A DNA stretch of 64,000 nucleotides. It comes from an uncultured Flavobacteriales bacterium (GTDB lineage Bacteria > Bacteroidota > Bacteroidia > Flavobacteriales > Crocinitomicaceae). The stretch spans positions 24,588 through 88,587 of the forward strand of contig CAMLIF010000005.1 in NCBI GenBank assembly GCA_946479985.1. The letters are read 5' to 3'. Under the pieces are notes generated by a model that was given only the letters and a program-made list of their open reading frames with translations, was not told where the DNA came from and searched no databases. Shown here in pieces: positions 45,658 through 54,404 of this stretch (position 1 is the stretch's first letter; each line of letters begins with the position of its first letter). Made by a program: the position numbers and the translations under genes.

Positions 45658-48633
45658 TTAATAATCCAAATTTTCGTAAGGTATTTTGATTAAAACACGC
45701 GTTCCTTTGATTGATTGGTCAGGATTGGCTATTTGAAACGGACCAATCAGGTCATAATCTTTCTTCAGCATTGTGCGAATCAGAGAGATTCTTTTCGAAG
45801 TGATTTCCATTCCCTGTGACTTGTGATCTCCTACAAAGCCCGCTTTTTTATTCATACTCACGTCAATACCAATTCCATTGTCATCGATACAGATTTCCAA
45901 TTGGTGTCCGATAACTTTCATTCGAATCTCAATACGACCTTCCTGGTGCTCATTCGGAAGAATTCCATGGATAATGCTGTTTTCTACAAAAGGCTGCAAA
46001 AGCATAGATGGAACTTCGATTTGTTCAGTTTCAATATCGCCTTCATCAATAGTGTAAACAAATCGGTCTTTGAAGCGCATGGCTTCCAGCGAAAGATAGA
46101 GCTCCAAACGTTCAAGTTCCTGGGAAAGACTGACCATGTTTTCATTTTCGTTTGCACTATCCAGGTTTTTGCGGATCAACTTCGCAAAGTTGCTCAAATA
46201 GCGATTGGCCGAATTCTTATCCTGAGTATTGATGAAATACTGAATAGAATTCAAAGAATTGAAAATAAAGTGCCGATTCATACTTGCATTCAGAGATTGT
46301 TGTTCCAAAGCAATTAAACGTGTTCTGTTCTCAAGGTTTTCCTGATAGTTCCTGTCGCGCTCACGTTTTAACTGCCATCTGAAATAATAACGAACTCCTG
46401 CGGCAAGAACAATGAAAATGATAAGGTAAAACCACCACGTGCGGTAATATGGCGGGGTAATATAAATCGGAATTTGGATTTCATTTGATTCCATTCCGAA
46501 TCCGTTTACGGAGCGAATGTGCAAAGTAAATTCGCCATCGGGTAAATTATTGAGCGTGATGGTGTTATTAGTTGTTGGGGGGCTCCACTTTTCATCCAAT
46601 CCCTCTATCCAGTATTGAATAAGAACACTTTCCGGATCGCTTAAAAATAACGCATCAACATCAATTGAAATATTGTTTTTTGCGTATGACAATTTCAGAT
46701 CATTGGTTTTTATTCCGCTGATTGAATTGAATTTGAAGGGATATGCCTCAAAATTGACATTGAACGCAGTGGAGACAAGAATAGGTTTGAATTCGCTTTT
46801 CTTTGAACGTTCGTATGAAGTAATATCGAAACGTACGAGACCTTCTGCTGTTCCGAACCAAAGAAACTCACCATCGTAAAAGGCAGAATTAATATTTGTT
46901 TCCAGGTTCAGCAGACCACTATTCAACCCGAAATGATCCATAACAGTTGGATTTGACTCTTCTGATAAATCTGAACAATCTATCAAAAACAGACCGTTGT
47001 TTGTGCCTGCGCAGAGGTTGTTGTCAATGACTTCCAGGAAATTAATGAATTTACTTCCGCTGACATTTCCAAGCGACATTTGCTTGTAGGTAATCCCGTC
47101 GAAATAATGAAGTCCGTTTTCAGTTCCAATCCAGAGTCGGTTGAAATTATCTTGTTCTAAAGTGAATACACCTGAGCTGAATTTTTTATGGTCTTTAATA
47201 CGGTGTGCTTTTAAATCGAGTTCGAAAAGCCCGTTGGATGATCCTAAGAAATAACTGTCTTCGAAGGAAATGATTTTGCGAACAACACCAAATTTTTTCC
47301 ATGATTTCTGATCGAAAGGAATTTTGCGGTAATTGCCGTTTTTGATAATTCCGATTTCCGATTCTCCAATTACAATTAATCCGTCTGAGGAAGGATAGAG
47401 CGAATGAATTGTTTGATTTTCCTTTCCTGCTAATGAGAATTCATGAGTTCCCGTTTTTTGGACATAAAGCCCGACATCTGTAGCAAAATAGTATTGACCC
47501 TGCCATTTTTCAATTGCCCAAATTGTGCTTGCGGGAATATTCAGTTTAGTGCAAATTCCTTTTGAGGTCATTTCAAAAGCGCCAACATCGTACGTTCCGA
47601 TCAAATAAGAGTTATTCGCTTTTTTGCCGCTTAGAATAAGATCACTCAGTATTCCGGTACTTGCATTAAAATAGGCCCACTCTTCTCCACAGAAACGAAG
47701 CAACCCTTTTCCATCGCTTCCGAGCCAGATAGTTCCATCTGTATCCTGAAAGACGCAGTTAATGGCGTCGGTGGGCATTCCATTCAGCGCTGAGTAGTTA
47801 AAATATCGCCCCTTTCCTTTATAACACAGAATTCCTTTATCGGTAATTGCCCAAAGGCTTTTTTTTGAATCTGTTATTGCTCCTGAAATATATATTTCCG
47901 GAAAGGTTTCTCCCGGCTGAAAGTTCGTTAAGCTCGAGTTTGAATAAAAGAACCCGTTATTGAAAGTTGTTAAAGTAATTTTATTACCTGTAACACTGAG
48001 ACTGGAAATGGAATAGCTTCCGAAAGCTACATTTTTCCTTGCTTTGTTGTCGGAACCAATGGTATACAATCCGTCTTTGGTTCCAATCAATAGTTTTTGA
48101 TCATAAACCGTTAATGTTCTGCATAGATTTGCATCATCATTCGGCAAGGCGATGTGTACAAAAGAATTTCCTTTTTTGTAATAAATACCACCACCTTCAA
48201 CGGCTATATATATTGTGTGGTTGAATTCTGCGAAAGCGAGCACCGCATTGTTTTGCTCACGCGAAGGCAACGACCAGGAGGTGGCTTTATCCTGTTCGAT
48301 AAGCGAAACACCTCCCTGATGTCCAACCCAAATTTTCTTCTGAAATGTTTTCAGACAAGAAATGCGATTGTTCAAAATGCCTTTTTCGATTGGAAAAGGG
48401 ATGAATTGTTTGCCGTTAAATTTTGCCAGGCCTCCTAATGTTCCGACCCACAGATATCCTTCATAATCCTGTGTTATAGCCTGAACCTGAGATTGGGGTA
48501 ATCCAACGTTGTTTGAATAACTTAAAAAAGAAAATTTTTGAGCGTGGACCGTTGAATTTGTTAGCATTCCCAAAAAAAGAAAAATGCCTGATATCCAAAT
48601 AAGTCTTGCTGTTCTGTTGAACAATGCTGCCAT
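45658..48633 (-). CDS. Two-component-regulator propeller histidine kinase (LytS-like)
   Basis: A 991-residue membrane kinase. A hydrophobic N-terminus (signal/anchor) is followed by ~650 residues of beta-propeller repeats (GYLWVGTLGGLAKFNG, GTIWLGSDGKGLLRF, NRLWIGTENGLHYF), then a Y_Y_Y-type domain, one membrane helix (about 735-755) and a His_kinase/HATPase pair. His788 in NRHFIFNSLNSIQYF is the phospho-acceptor, and the ATPase part shows VENSIIHGIL and DDNGIG. The ATG at 48633 overlaps the stop of the regulator gene by one base (TGATG), so the upstream TTG is not needed. The ligand is unknown; related hybrid sensors bind sugars. Confidence 0.9.
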   Translation of the reverse strand: MAALFNRTARLIWISGIFLFLGMLTNSTVHAQKFSFLSYSNNVGLPQSQVQAITQDYEGYLWVGTLGGLAKFNGKQFIPFPIEKGILNNRISCLKTFQKKIWVGHQGGVSLIEQDKATSWSLPSREQNNAVLAFAEFNHTIYIAVEGGGIYYKKGNSFVHIALPNDDANLCRTLTVYDQKLLIGTKDGLYTIGSDNKARKNVAFGSYSISSLSVTGNKITLTTFNNGFFYSNSSLTNFQPGETFPEIYISGAITDSKKSLWAITDKGILCYKGKGRYFNYSALNGMPTDAINCVFQDTDGTIWLGSDGKGLLRFCGEEWAYFNASTGILSDLILSGKKANNSYLIGTYDVGAFEMTSKGICTKLNIPASTIWAIEKWQGQYYFATDVGLYVQKTGTHEFSLAGKENQTIHSLYPSSDGLIVIGESEIGIIKNGNYRKIPFDQKSWKKFGVVRKIISFEDSYFLGSSNGLFELDLKAHRIKDHKKFSSGVFTLEQDNFNRLWIGTENGLHYFDGITYKQMSLGNVSGSKFINFLEVIDNNLCAGTNNGLFLIDCSDLSEESNPTVMDHFGLNSGLLNLETNINSAFYDGEFLWFGTAEGLVRFDITSYERSKKSEFKPILVSTAFNVNFEAYPFKFNSISGIKTNDLKLSYAKNNISIDVDALFLSDPESVLIQYWIEGLDEKWSPPTTNNTITLNNLPDGEFTLHIRSVNGFGMESNEIQIPIYITPPYYRTWWFYLIIFIVLAAGVRYYFRWQLKRERDRNYQENLENRTRLIALEQQSLNASMNRHFIFNSLNSIQYFINTQDKNSANRYLSNFAKLIRKNLDSANENENMVSLSQELERLELYLSLEAMRFKDRFVYTIDEGDIETEQIEVPSMLLQPFVENSIIHGILPNEHQEGRIEIRMKVIGHQLEICIDDNGIGIDVSMNKKAGFVGDHKSQGMEITSKRISLIRTMLKKDYDLIGPFQIANPDQSIKGTRVLIKIPYENLDY

Positions 48634-49421
48634 CAATTTCCGGTCTTCAACAGTTTAACAAATTCGGAGACCCTGTTCCGTGCAACAGGCACACGTAGTC
48701 CGCCTTTTAAGATTGCATAATGACCATCATCGTTAGTATATTCCACCAATCTGCTTAGATTAATAATATGCGATTTGTGAATGCGGAAGAATTTTGCCGG
48801 GTTCAGGATGTTTTCGTAAATTTTTAAAGTACGCGTATCCAAATACCTTGACCCGTCTTCAAAATAGAGTGTTGTACAGTTTCCGCTTGCGTCCAGATGA
48901 GTAATGGTATCATCTTCAACAATTTTCAAACCTTTCGTATGACTTATCGCGATGCGGTTGCTTGGTTTGTTACGCAACAAATGATCCGATAAATTGTTTA
49001 AACTTCTAAAGTACGTAACGTAGTTCTCCGGATCCTGTCCGAAAATTGTTTTTGCATCTACCAGTTTTTCTGTCGCAACACGCAAATCGTCAATGTCTAT
49101 TGGTTTTAACAGATAATATACGGCGCTTGCGTTGAATGCTCTGATGGCATAATCCTTAAACGCTGTTACGAATACTACCAGGAAGTTTTTTTCTTCTACT
49201 TCTTCAAGAAGTTCAAATCCTTCAGCACCGCTTGGCATTCTAATATCCAGAAAGACCACATCCGGCTGAGAAGCTGAAATAAGGGAAAGTGCCTGATCTT
49301 TGCCGGATGCTTCACCGATGACTTCAATCTCGGGACAAAACTCGTCGATCATCATCACCAAATTTTTGCGTGCGTACTCTTCGTCGTCAACGATAAGTGC
49401 TCGAAGTCTAGTAGTTTCCAT
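48633..49421 (-). CDS. LytTR-type response regulator
   Basis: A 262-residue regulator. The receiver domain has Asp59 in VVFLDIRMPSG and Lys in LLKPIDIDDL; the C-terminal LytTR DNA-binding domain shows FFRIHKSHIINLSRLVEYT and GLRVPVARNRVSEF. It is cotranscribed with the propeller kinase, whose start overlaps its stop, and the pair matches the LytS/LytR type arrangement. Target genes are unknown. Confidence 0.92.
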   Translation of the reverse strand: METTRLRALIVDDEEYARKNLVMMIDEFCPEIEVIGEASGKDQALSLISASQPDVVFLDIRMPSGAEGFELLEEVEEKNFLVVFVTAFKDYAIRAFNASAVYYLLKPIDIDDLRVATEKLVDAKTIFGQDPENYVTYFRSLNNLSDHLLRNKPSNRIAISHTKGLKIVEDDTITHLDASGNCTTLYFEDGSRYLDTRTLKIYENILNPAKFFRIHKSHIINLSRLVEYTNDDGHYAILKGGLRVPVARNRVSEFVKLLKTGN

Positions 49422-49564
49422 CGTTTTAAATATTATTAGTTTTCGTTACTGCCAAAGTAGTATAATAATTGAATTTGATTTTCGAATTGTTCCCTTTAAC
49501 ATGGGTTTTTGCTCCGTTCGTTGCGAAAAACATTCAAGTCACTCAATTATTTGCCCAGTTAACA

Positions 49565-50317
49565 TTATTCTATCAAAATAGTTTCCAAAACATCCAGAAA
49601 ACGTTCCGTTTCCTCCACATGCCCCATGTGCCCTGAATTGGACAGGGCCATGAATGAAATTTCGTTTTCGGAGCAGAATTCCCGGATTTTGTCGTGAGGA
49701 ATCAGTTTGTCGTATTTTCCCTGTACAATTGTAAAGCGTTCAGGATCACTTTTGAGTAAATCGCTATTATCTGATCTGTTTTTCATTGCTCGTGAAGCCC
49801 ACGCAATAGCCTGGGGTTTCATGTGATTGGCAAGCTCCATGTAGAATTCAACGGCGATCTTATGTTTTTCCGGTTGATGGAAGAGGTTCGGAATTGCTTC
49901 GCGGACAAAGATGTTTGTTTTTGTCAGGACCAGTTCTGCAACACGTTCTCTGTCTAACTGCTTTTCTTCTGAATCTCTCCAGGGATGCGAATGAAACAAC
50001 GTAATGTGCTCAATCTGATTTGGAATGAGCTTGAAAACTTCAAGAGCCACGTAGCCACCTAAAGAATGTCCGACCAGTTGAACTGATGGGAAATTTAACT
50101 CATTCAACACGTCAACAACTTGCTCTGCCATTAATTCAATCGAAGGAAAGGGACTATGCGGATGAGAAAGCTCACTTTTTCCATGTCCGTTCAGATCAAT
50201 GCTAACTGCGCGAACGCCGGGAATCTGCTTTACAACATTCCACATAGTGGTACTTTCCATGAAACCATGAAGAAAAACCACCGGGGTTCCGGAACCGCTT
50301 ATTTCATAATACAGCAT
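49565..50317 (-). CDS. Alpha/beta hydrolase
   Basis: A 250-residue cytosolic hydrolase. VVFLHGFMESTTMW gives the oxyanion region, VGHSLGGYVALEVF holds the nucleophile Ser near residue 89, an Asp is near 205 (VQGKYDKLI) and the His near 230 (NSGHMGHVEETERF). Substrate unknown. It follows the aminopeptidase P gene by seven bases on the same strand, so the two share a transcript. Confidence 0.9.
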   Translation of the reverse strand: MLYYEISGSGTPVVFLHGFMESTTMWNVVKQIPGVRAVSIDLNGHGKSELSHPHSPFPSIELMAEQVVDVLNELNFPSVQLVGHSLGGYVALEVFKLIPNQIEHITLFHSHPWRDSEEKQLDRERVAELVLTKTNIFVREAIPNLFHQPEKHKIAVEFYMELANHMKPQAIAWASRAMKNRSDNSDLLKSDPERFTIVQGKYDKLIPHDKIREFCSENEISFMALSNSGHMGHVEETERFLDVLETILIE

Positions 50318-50324
50318 TGTGAGA

Positions 50325-51620
50325 TTATGCCTGATTCATAATTGTTTCAATTTCATCGATCTCAATTGGAATGGATCCCATTAAGTTGAAGGGTTGTCCG
50401 TTAGCCTGAACCACTAAATCATCTTCAATCCGGATTCCTAAACCTTCTTCCATAATGTAAATTCCCGGTTCACAGGTAAAGACCATGTTCTCTTTAATGG
50501 GTTCCTGGAATAATCCAACATCGTGTGTGTCTAATCCTAAGAAATGAGAAGTTCCGTGCATGAAGTACTTTTTGTAAGCGGGCCAAGCAGGATCCTGGTT
50601 TTTAATATCCGTTTGATCGATCAGTTTTAAGCCAAGCAATTCACTTTCCATGATCTTACCAACCTCTTTATGATATTCAGGAATTAATGTTCCGGGAACC
50701 AGCATTTTTTGTGCTTCGTTCTTTACACGCAGAACTGCATTGTAGACATCGCGCTGACGTTCAGAGAATTTTCCATTTATAGGTAAACAACGTGTTAAAT
50801 CTGATGAGTAATTAGCATATTCCGCTCCAACATCCAGCAAAATCATTTCGCCGTCTTTACACTGGGCATTGTTTTCAATATAATGCAAAACACAGGCATT
50901 TTTCCCTGTTGCAACAATTGGAGTGTATGCAAAACCCTGTGATCTGTTACGAAGAAATTCGTGAGCTAATTCGGCTTCAATCTCATATTCCCAAACACCC
51001 GGTTTGATGAATTTTAAAAGTCGATTAATTCCCTTTCCCGTAATATCACAGGCCGTTTGCATCAGGTTCAGTTCTATGGATTCTTTCACAGAGCGGATTA
51101 TATGCATGATCGGTGCGCTTTTATGCACCTGGTGCGCCGGATAATCTGCACGAACTTGTTTGATAAAGCGGTCTTCGCGTGTTTCTACGGTTGTATCGGC
51201 ACGTAAATGCTCATTGGTATTCAGATAAATTCCTTCGGCCTCAGCCATCAGCGTTTTAAATATTGCAGGAAATTGCTGCAGCCAATAAACTGTTTTCACG
51301 CCACTTGTTTGAAATGCCTGTTCTTTGTTCAGTTTCGATCCTTCCCAAACGGCAATGTGTTCGTTGGTTTCTTTAAGAAATAGAATTTCTCTGTGTTGTT
51401 CGTTTGAAGATCCCGGAAATAGAACCAGGATACTTTCCTCCTGATCTACACCAGACAGATAGAAAATATCTCTATGCTGCTGAAATGGCATCGTTGCATC
51501 GGCACTAATAGGATAAATGTCGTTTGAATTAAATACAGCCAAAGCATTTCTCTCCATTCGTGCGGTGAATTTTTTGCGATTTGTAACGAACAAAGACGAA
51601 TCTATTTGATGATATTTCAT
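50325..51620 (-). CDS. pepP: Xaa-Pro aminopeptidase (aminopeptidase P)
   Basis: Removes the N-terminal residue before proline. The N-terminal AMP-binding-like domain is followed by the pita-bread metallopeptidase fold with its metal ligands: Asp pair in LLDVGAEYANYSSDLTR, His in HGTSHFLGLDTHDVG, Glu in FTCEPGIYI and Glu in IRIEDDLVV. The start at 51620 (MKYHQIDSSLF) fits the family; the open frame runs 48 codons further, into the divergent promoter region, with sequence unlike the family. Length 431. Confidence 0.93.
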   Translation of the reverse strand: MKYHQIDSSLFVTNRKKFTARMERNALAVFNSNDIYPISADATMPFQQHRDIFYLSGVDQEESILVLFPGSSNEQHREILFLKETNEHIAVWEGSKLNKEQAFQTSGVKTVYWLQQFPAIFKTLMAEAEGIYLNTNEHLRADTTVETREDRFIKQVRADYPAHQVHKSAPIMHIIRSVKESIELNLMQTACDITGKGINRLLKFIKPGVWEYEIEAELAHEFLRNRSQGFAYTPIVATGKNACVLHYIENNAQCKDGEMILLDVGAEYANYSSDLTRCLPINGKFSERQRDVYNAVLRVKNEAQKMLVPGTLIPEYHKEVGKIMESELLGLKLIDQTDIKNQDPAWPAYKKYFMHGTSHFLGLDTHDVGLFQEPIKENMVFTCEPGIYIMEEGLGIRIEDDLVVQANGQPFNLMGSIPIEIDEIETIMNQA

Positions 51621-51750
51621 ATTAATGTATGTTAAATAAAAAAACCTCAAGCCGAGTGTTTCGTAACTTGAAAAGGAAGCATTCGAAGGTACAAAAAAAT
51701 ATATTTGAGCATGCTTTGAAGAACGTAAATTGATTACGGACTTCTGCAGA

Positions 51751-51758
51751 TACATTTG
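51751..51758 (+). promoter_or_regulatory. Promoter -7 box of the 51781 gene
   Basis: TACATTTG matches TAnnTTTG. It lies 10 bases before an in-frame ATG (51769) and 22 bases before the ATG at 51781, which makes starts upstream of it unlikely. Confidence 0.5.
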
Positions 51759-51780
51759 TTTCATTCAAATGATAAGAGTT

Positions 51781-52116
51781 ATGGCAGCAGCATTTTCAAA
51801 CCAGTTATTCGATAGCGTATTTGTAGAACGAATCATCATCGAAGAGAATTCTTCAACAGTTGTGTTGAATTGTACAATTTTTGAGGGTTCTGTTCAATAT
51901 AAATCGGACCTGATGATCAGTCATTCAGGATTAAACAATCTTTTATGCGAACTTTCTGCTCGGGGTGTGGATATTGATCTTGAGAAGCATTTAGTTCCAA
52001 TCTACCTGGGTGAAGATGATTTAATGTATATCATCGAGTGTTCTAAATTTTTCGACGAACCTGTTTTCCTTCCAATGTATGCTATGCCAGAACAGTTGGT
52101 GAAAATGCGCGCGTAA
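51781..52116 (+). CDS. Conserved-looking small protein, 111 aa
   Basis: A soluble protein without signal peptide; sequence such as AFSNQLFDSVFVERIIIEEN and LVPIYLGEDDLMYIIECSKFF alternates charged and hydrophobic residues, suggesting a compact alpha/beta fold. I do not recognise it. The start is taken at 51781 (MAAAFSNQ); ATG at 51769 is also possible. It has its own promoter box and is divergent from pepP. Confidence 0.65.
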   Translation: MAAAFSNQLFDSVFVERIIIEENSSTVVLNCTIFEGSVQYKSDLMISHSGLNNLLCELSARGVDIDLEKHLVPIYLGEDDLMYIIECSKFFDEPVFLPMYAMPEQLVKMRA

Positions 52117-52164
52117 CAATTTGCTGCAGAGCGTAATTTTTCTATTTCTAAAAATTGTTATACT

Positions 52165-52200
52165 TTTAGAACGCATTCGGGAAACCCGAATGAACTAAAA
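52165..52200 (+). promoter_or_regulatory. Structured leader hairpin before a lipoprotein gene
   Basis: CATTCGGG, an AAA loop and CCCGAATG form a perfect eight-pair stem (52174-52192), enclosed by a second six-pair helix TTTTAG/CTAAAA separated by small unpaired bases. It lies 13 bases upstream of the lipoprotein ATG. No U-run follows, so it is not a standard terminator; it may be a leader regulator or mRNA stabiliser. Confidence 0.4.
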
Positions 52201-52212
52201 CGTTTACTAACG

Positions 52213-52830
52213 ATGAAAAAAACGATACTGCTCTTTGTTCTCGGATCATTTTTACTAACAGGATGTCCTAAACACGAAATCATTCCTGCCCCGGTTCCAC
52301 ATGTTGAATTATACTCTGAATTTTTGGGAAATATCAACGGGTCAGAAGTTGAATTAACTCAAAATGTTTCAGGTTACTATTTGGATGCCCTTAAGACAAA
52401 AGTGATTTTACCTTCACCAACACCATCATACGCTATTTATTCTGCGGAGATGAAATCATCCCAATCATTGGTTTCAATTAAAGTTAATTTGGGGAGTGTG
52501 TTTTTTGATGCTGGTGTTGCTCAAGACCCTGCTGTAGAGGTTTGGAATGCTTTCTTTGATGCGAATGAATCACCAAACAACCCGGTTTATGCTGTAGGAG
52601 GAATGAACGGATTTGAAGTTGTGTACCGTGATGGTACCGGCGCTATCTGGACGTCTGATGCAACAGGAACAAATGTTGTGTTCACAGAAATAGAGCATGA
52701 ATCAGATGCAACCGGAGATTATACCAAGTTTGTGTGTACGTTTGATTGTACGGTTTATCGAACGGTTGGGCCGGATACATTCTCTCTGCCAATTTCTGCG
52801 GCAGAATTTACTGGGTATTTTAAGAGATAA
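52213..52830 (+). CDS. Lipoprotein of unknown function, 205 aa
   Basis: MKKTILLFVLGSFLLTGC is a lipoprotein signal peptide with the lipobox Cys at residue 18. The mature protein looks all-beta and has no recognisable family (LYSEFLGNINGSEVELTQ, GGMNGFEVVYRDG). Probably anchored to the inner leaflet of the outer membrane. A structured hairpin precedes the start, and a clear terminator follows the stop after 11 bases. Confidence 0.75.
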   Translation: MKKTILLFVLGSFLLTGCPKHEIIPAPVPHVELYSEFLGNINGSEVELTQNVSGYYLDALKTKVILPSPTPSYAIYSAEMKSSQSLVSIKVNLGSVFFDAGVAQDPAVEVWNAFFDANESPNNPVYAVGGMNGFEVVYRDGTGAIWTSDATGTNVVFTEIEHESDATGDYTKFVCTFDCTVYRTVGPDTFSLPISAAEFTGYFKR

Positions 52831-52841
52831 ATACTATATTA

Positions 52842-52868
52842 AACGTCAGTTAAACACTGGCGTTTTTT
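52842..52868 (+). terminator. Terminator after the 52213 lipoprotein gene
   Basis: AACGTCAG and CTGGCGTT pair over eight positions (one G-U) with a seven-base loop, followed by TTTTTT. It lies 12 bases before the next gene's ATG, so that gene has at most a very short leader. Confidence 0.8.
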
Positions 52869-52879
52869 ATTTGTAAGGC

Positions 52880-53554
52880 ATGGATCAGTTGAAAATTGGC
52901 ATTATAGGGGATTTTAATTTCACTTACAATACGCATCACGCTACGAATTTAGCGCTTGATCATAGCAGTGATTTTTTAGAGATCGAGCTGTCTTATTATT
53001 GGATGCGGGTAAATGAGTTCCTTGCGATGAAGCCAAATCAGTTTGGCAATTTTGACGGACTGTGGCTTGCTCCGGGCCCGTTTTTAAATATCTTCTATCT
53101 TTCAGGAGTGGTAGATCAACTCATGCAGTTGGATATCCCTGTTTTTATTACAGGTGATGGGTTTAAATCTTTTCTTGATGTAATTGTCCAACGAAATAAT
53201 TTGAATGCCCAGGGAGAAAAGCTCATTTCAGATAATTTGGTAGAAGGAAATCATTTTGAACAATTGTATGTAGATCCCCAGAGTACTGAGTTGAAGCATT
53301 TGTATTCTACACGCAGTACACTAGAATTAACTGCCACACGTTATTCTATGTATCCCCAGTTAATGGATGTTCTGACTTCTTTGGGAGTGGATATCGAAGC
53401 ATTAAACCAATTTGAGGAGCCGGAGATCATTAGCCTGAGGAACAAGTCATTCTTTGTTGCATGCGGGTTTTGTCCGCAAATCAGTTCTACACGTGAACTA
53501 CCGCACCCCCTAATTTACACTTTCCTAAAATCGTGTTTGGTTAAAGTAAGCTAG
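52880..53554 (+). CDS. CTP-synthase C-terminal-like amidotransferase-fold protein, degenerate active site
   Basis: A 224-residue soluble protein. The order LKIGIIGDFNFTY (strand 1), FDGLWLAPGPF, FITGDGFKSFLDVI and FFVACGFCPQISS...HPLI matches a class I glutamine amidotransferase domain of the kind called CTP synthase C-terminal region-related. In active relatives the nucleophile elbow reads TCGGF with Cys; here it is TGDGF (Gly92, Asp93), and the usual HPE triad pair is CPQ. It is therefore unlikely to hydrolyse glutamine the normal way. The role is unknown: perhaps a binding or regulatory protein. It ends 14 bases inside the convergent rnhA end. The family call is by eye. Confidence 0.6.
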   Translation: MDQLKIGIIGDFNFTYNTHHATNLALDHSSDFLEIELSYYWMRVNEFLAMKPNQFGNFDGLWLAPGPFLNIFYLSGVVDQLMQLDIPVFITGDGFKSFLDVIVQRNNLNAQGEKLISDNLVEGNHFEQLYVDPQSTELKHLYSTRSTLELTATRYSMYPQLMDVLTSLGVDIEALNQFEEPEIISLRNKSFFVACGFCPQISSTRELPHPLIYTFLKSCLVKVS

Positions 53555-54011
53555 ATTCGGCTTCGTACCCACCGTCAATTCCCAGATTTTTTCCTGTTGC
53601 TGCTAAAACTGCCAGCACATCACATCTTTCGTTTTCCGGGTGCCCGTTGTGTCCTTTTACCCAACTAAATTTTATCTGGAACTGCCGTGATATTTGATAA
53701 TAACGCATCCAAAGATCTTTATTCTTTTTCCCCTTGAAATTTGTTTTGATCCAATTATTCAACCATCCCTTTTCAACAGTGTCAATTACATACTTTGAGT
53801 CGGAATAAATAACAATAGGCAGCTGATTTGTTTTTAAAAGTGCAAGACCTTCAATCACTGCTAAAAGTTCCATTCGATTGTTTGTGGTTAATCTGAAACC
53901 TTCAGAATGTTCTTTTACATTTCCTTTGAATTTCAATACAATACCATACCCTCCCGGTCCTGGATTTCCACGGGACGACCCGTCAGTATAAATTTGAATA
54001 TGATCTTGCAT
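53541..54011 (-). CDS. rnhA: Ribonuclease HI
   Basis: Cuts the RNA strand of RNA-DNA hybrids (R-loops, primer remnants). The four acidic residues are visible: Asp in IYTDGSSRGNPGPGGYG, Glu in TTNNRMELLAVIEGL, Asp in VIYSDSKYVID and the last Asp in NERCDVLAV, with the His in WVKGHNGHP. Length 156 is typical. The 3' end overlaps the convergent 52880 gene by 14 bases. Confidence 0.96.
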   Translation of the reverse strand: MQDHIQIYTDGSSRGNPGPGGYGIVLKFKGNVKEHSEGFRLTTNNRMELLAVIEGLALLKTNQLPIVIYSDSKYVIDTVEKGWLNNWIKTNFKGKKNKDLWMRYYQISRQFQIKFSWVKGHNGHPENERCDVLAVLAATGKNLGIDGGYEAESSLL

Positions 54012-54196
54012 GCTTAAAATTAAAAATAACTAAATATTTAATAGTAATTATTTTATTAGGATTCCAATAAAATGAGGCCCAAATATTAGATAAGTGACAT
54101 GATTTATACGACATATCTATTTTTTATGCCGATGAAAAAAATATTAGTGTAAACAAAAAATATATAGTTAAAATAATATGTTTACCGCGGTTGGTA

Positions 54197-54224
54197 TTTG
54201 ATCAGAAGATTTTTATCACTTTTG
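54197..54224 (+). promoter_or_regulatory. Possible promoter of a small RNA
   Basis: TTTG at 54197-54200 and CACTTTTG at 54217-54224 (one mismatch to TAnnTTTG), 16 bases apart. No coding sequence follows on this strand for more than 9 kb, so the promoter would serve only the structured stretch after it. Confidence 0.35.
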
Positions 54225-54228
54225 TAGC

Positions 54229-54330
54229 GAATTCTAATTGTTCATCAATTAGTTATTCAGTGAATAGTGGTTAGGTTAGGTTAACAAGTGGTGATGTCGC
54301 TCGATATCACCACTTGTGTTTTGTACTGTT
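54229..54330 (+). ncRNA. Candidate structured small RNA, about 100 nt
   Basis: Three hairpins follow one another: CTAATTG/CAATTAG around TTCAT (54233-54251), TATTC/GAATA near 54254-54266, and a 12-pair stem ACAAGTGGTGAT/ATCACCACTTGT (54284-54295 with 54306-54317) followed by a T-rich but interrupted tail. A promoter-like sequence precedes it and no open frame lies in it. Not assignable to a known family; it could also be the 3' hairpin of a lost gene. Confidence 0.4.
54284..54330 (+). terminator. Terminator-like hairpin of the candidate small RNA
   Basis: Perfect 12-pair stem with a 10-base loop, then GTTTTGTACTGTTTT. The U-run is broken, so termination strength is uncertain. Confidence 0.5.
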
Positions 54331-54351
54331 TTGATTGTAAACTGATCCATA

Positions 54352-54387
54352 AAAAAAGCTCGCTGATTTATATCAGCGAGCTTTTTT
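54352..54387. terminator. Terminator of the PKD protein gene
   Basis: A-run, GCTCGCTGAT, loop TTAT, ATCAGCGAGC, T-run: a 16-pair stem. It follows the stop of the minus-strand PKD gene by 17 bases and would also stop plus-strand transcripts coming from the small-RNA candidate. Confidence 0.9.
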
Positions 54388-54404
54388 ATTATTATTTGAT
54401 GAGC

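Larger units (their letters stand above)
54012..54404. other. 393-base intergenic region
   Basis: The stretch upstream of rnhA up to the PKD protein's stop holds no reading frame. From 54012 to about 54190 it is AT-rich with no clear element; the rnhA promoter must be at its left end. From 54197 it contains a possible promoter, three hairpins and an incomplete U-run that look like a small RNA gene (listed separately), and then the terminator of the PKD gene at 54352-54387. Confidence 0.6.

Noticed and set aside
51621..51764. Longer start of aminopeptidase P at 51764
   Set aside because: The additional 48 codons read through the divergent promoter region of the 51781 gene and look non-coding.
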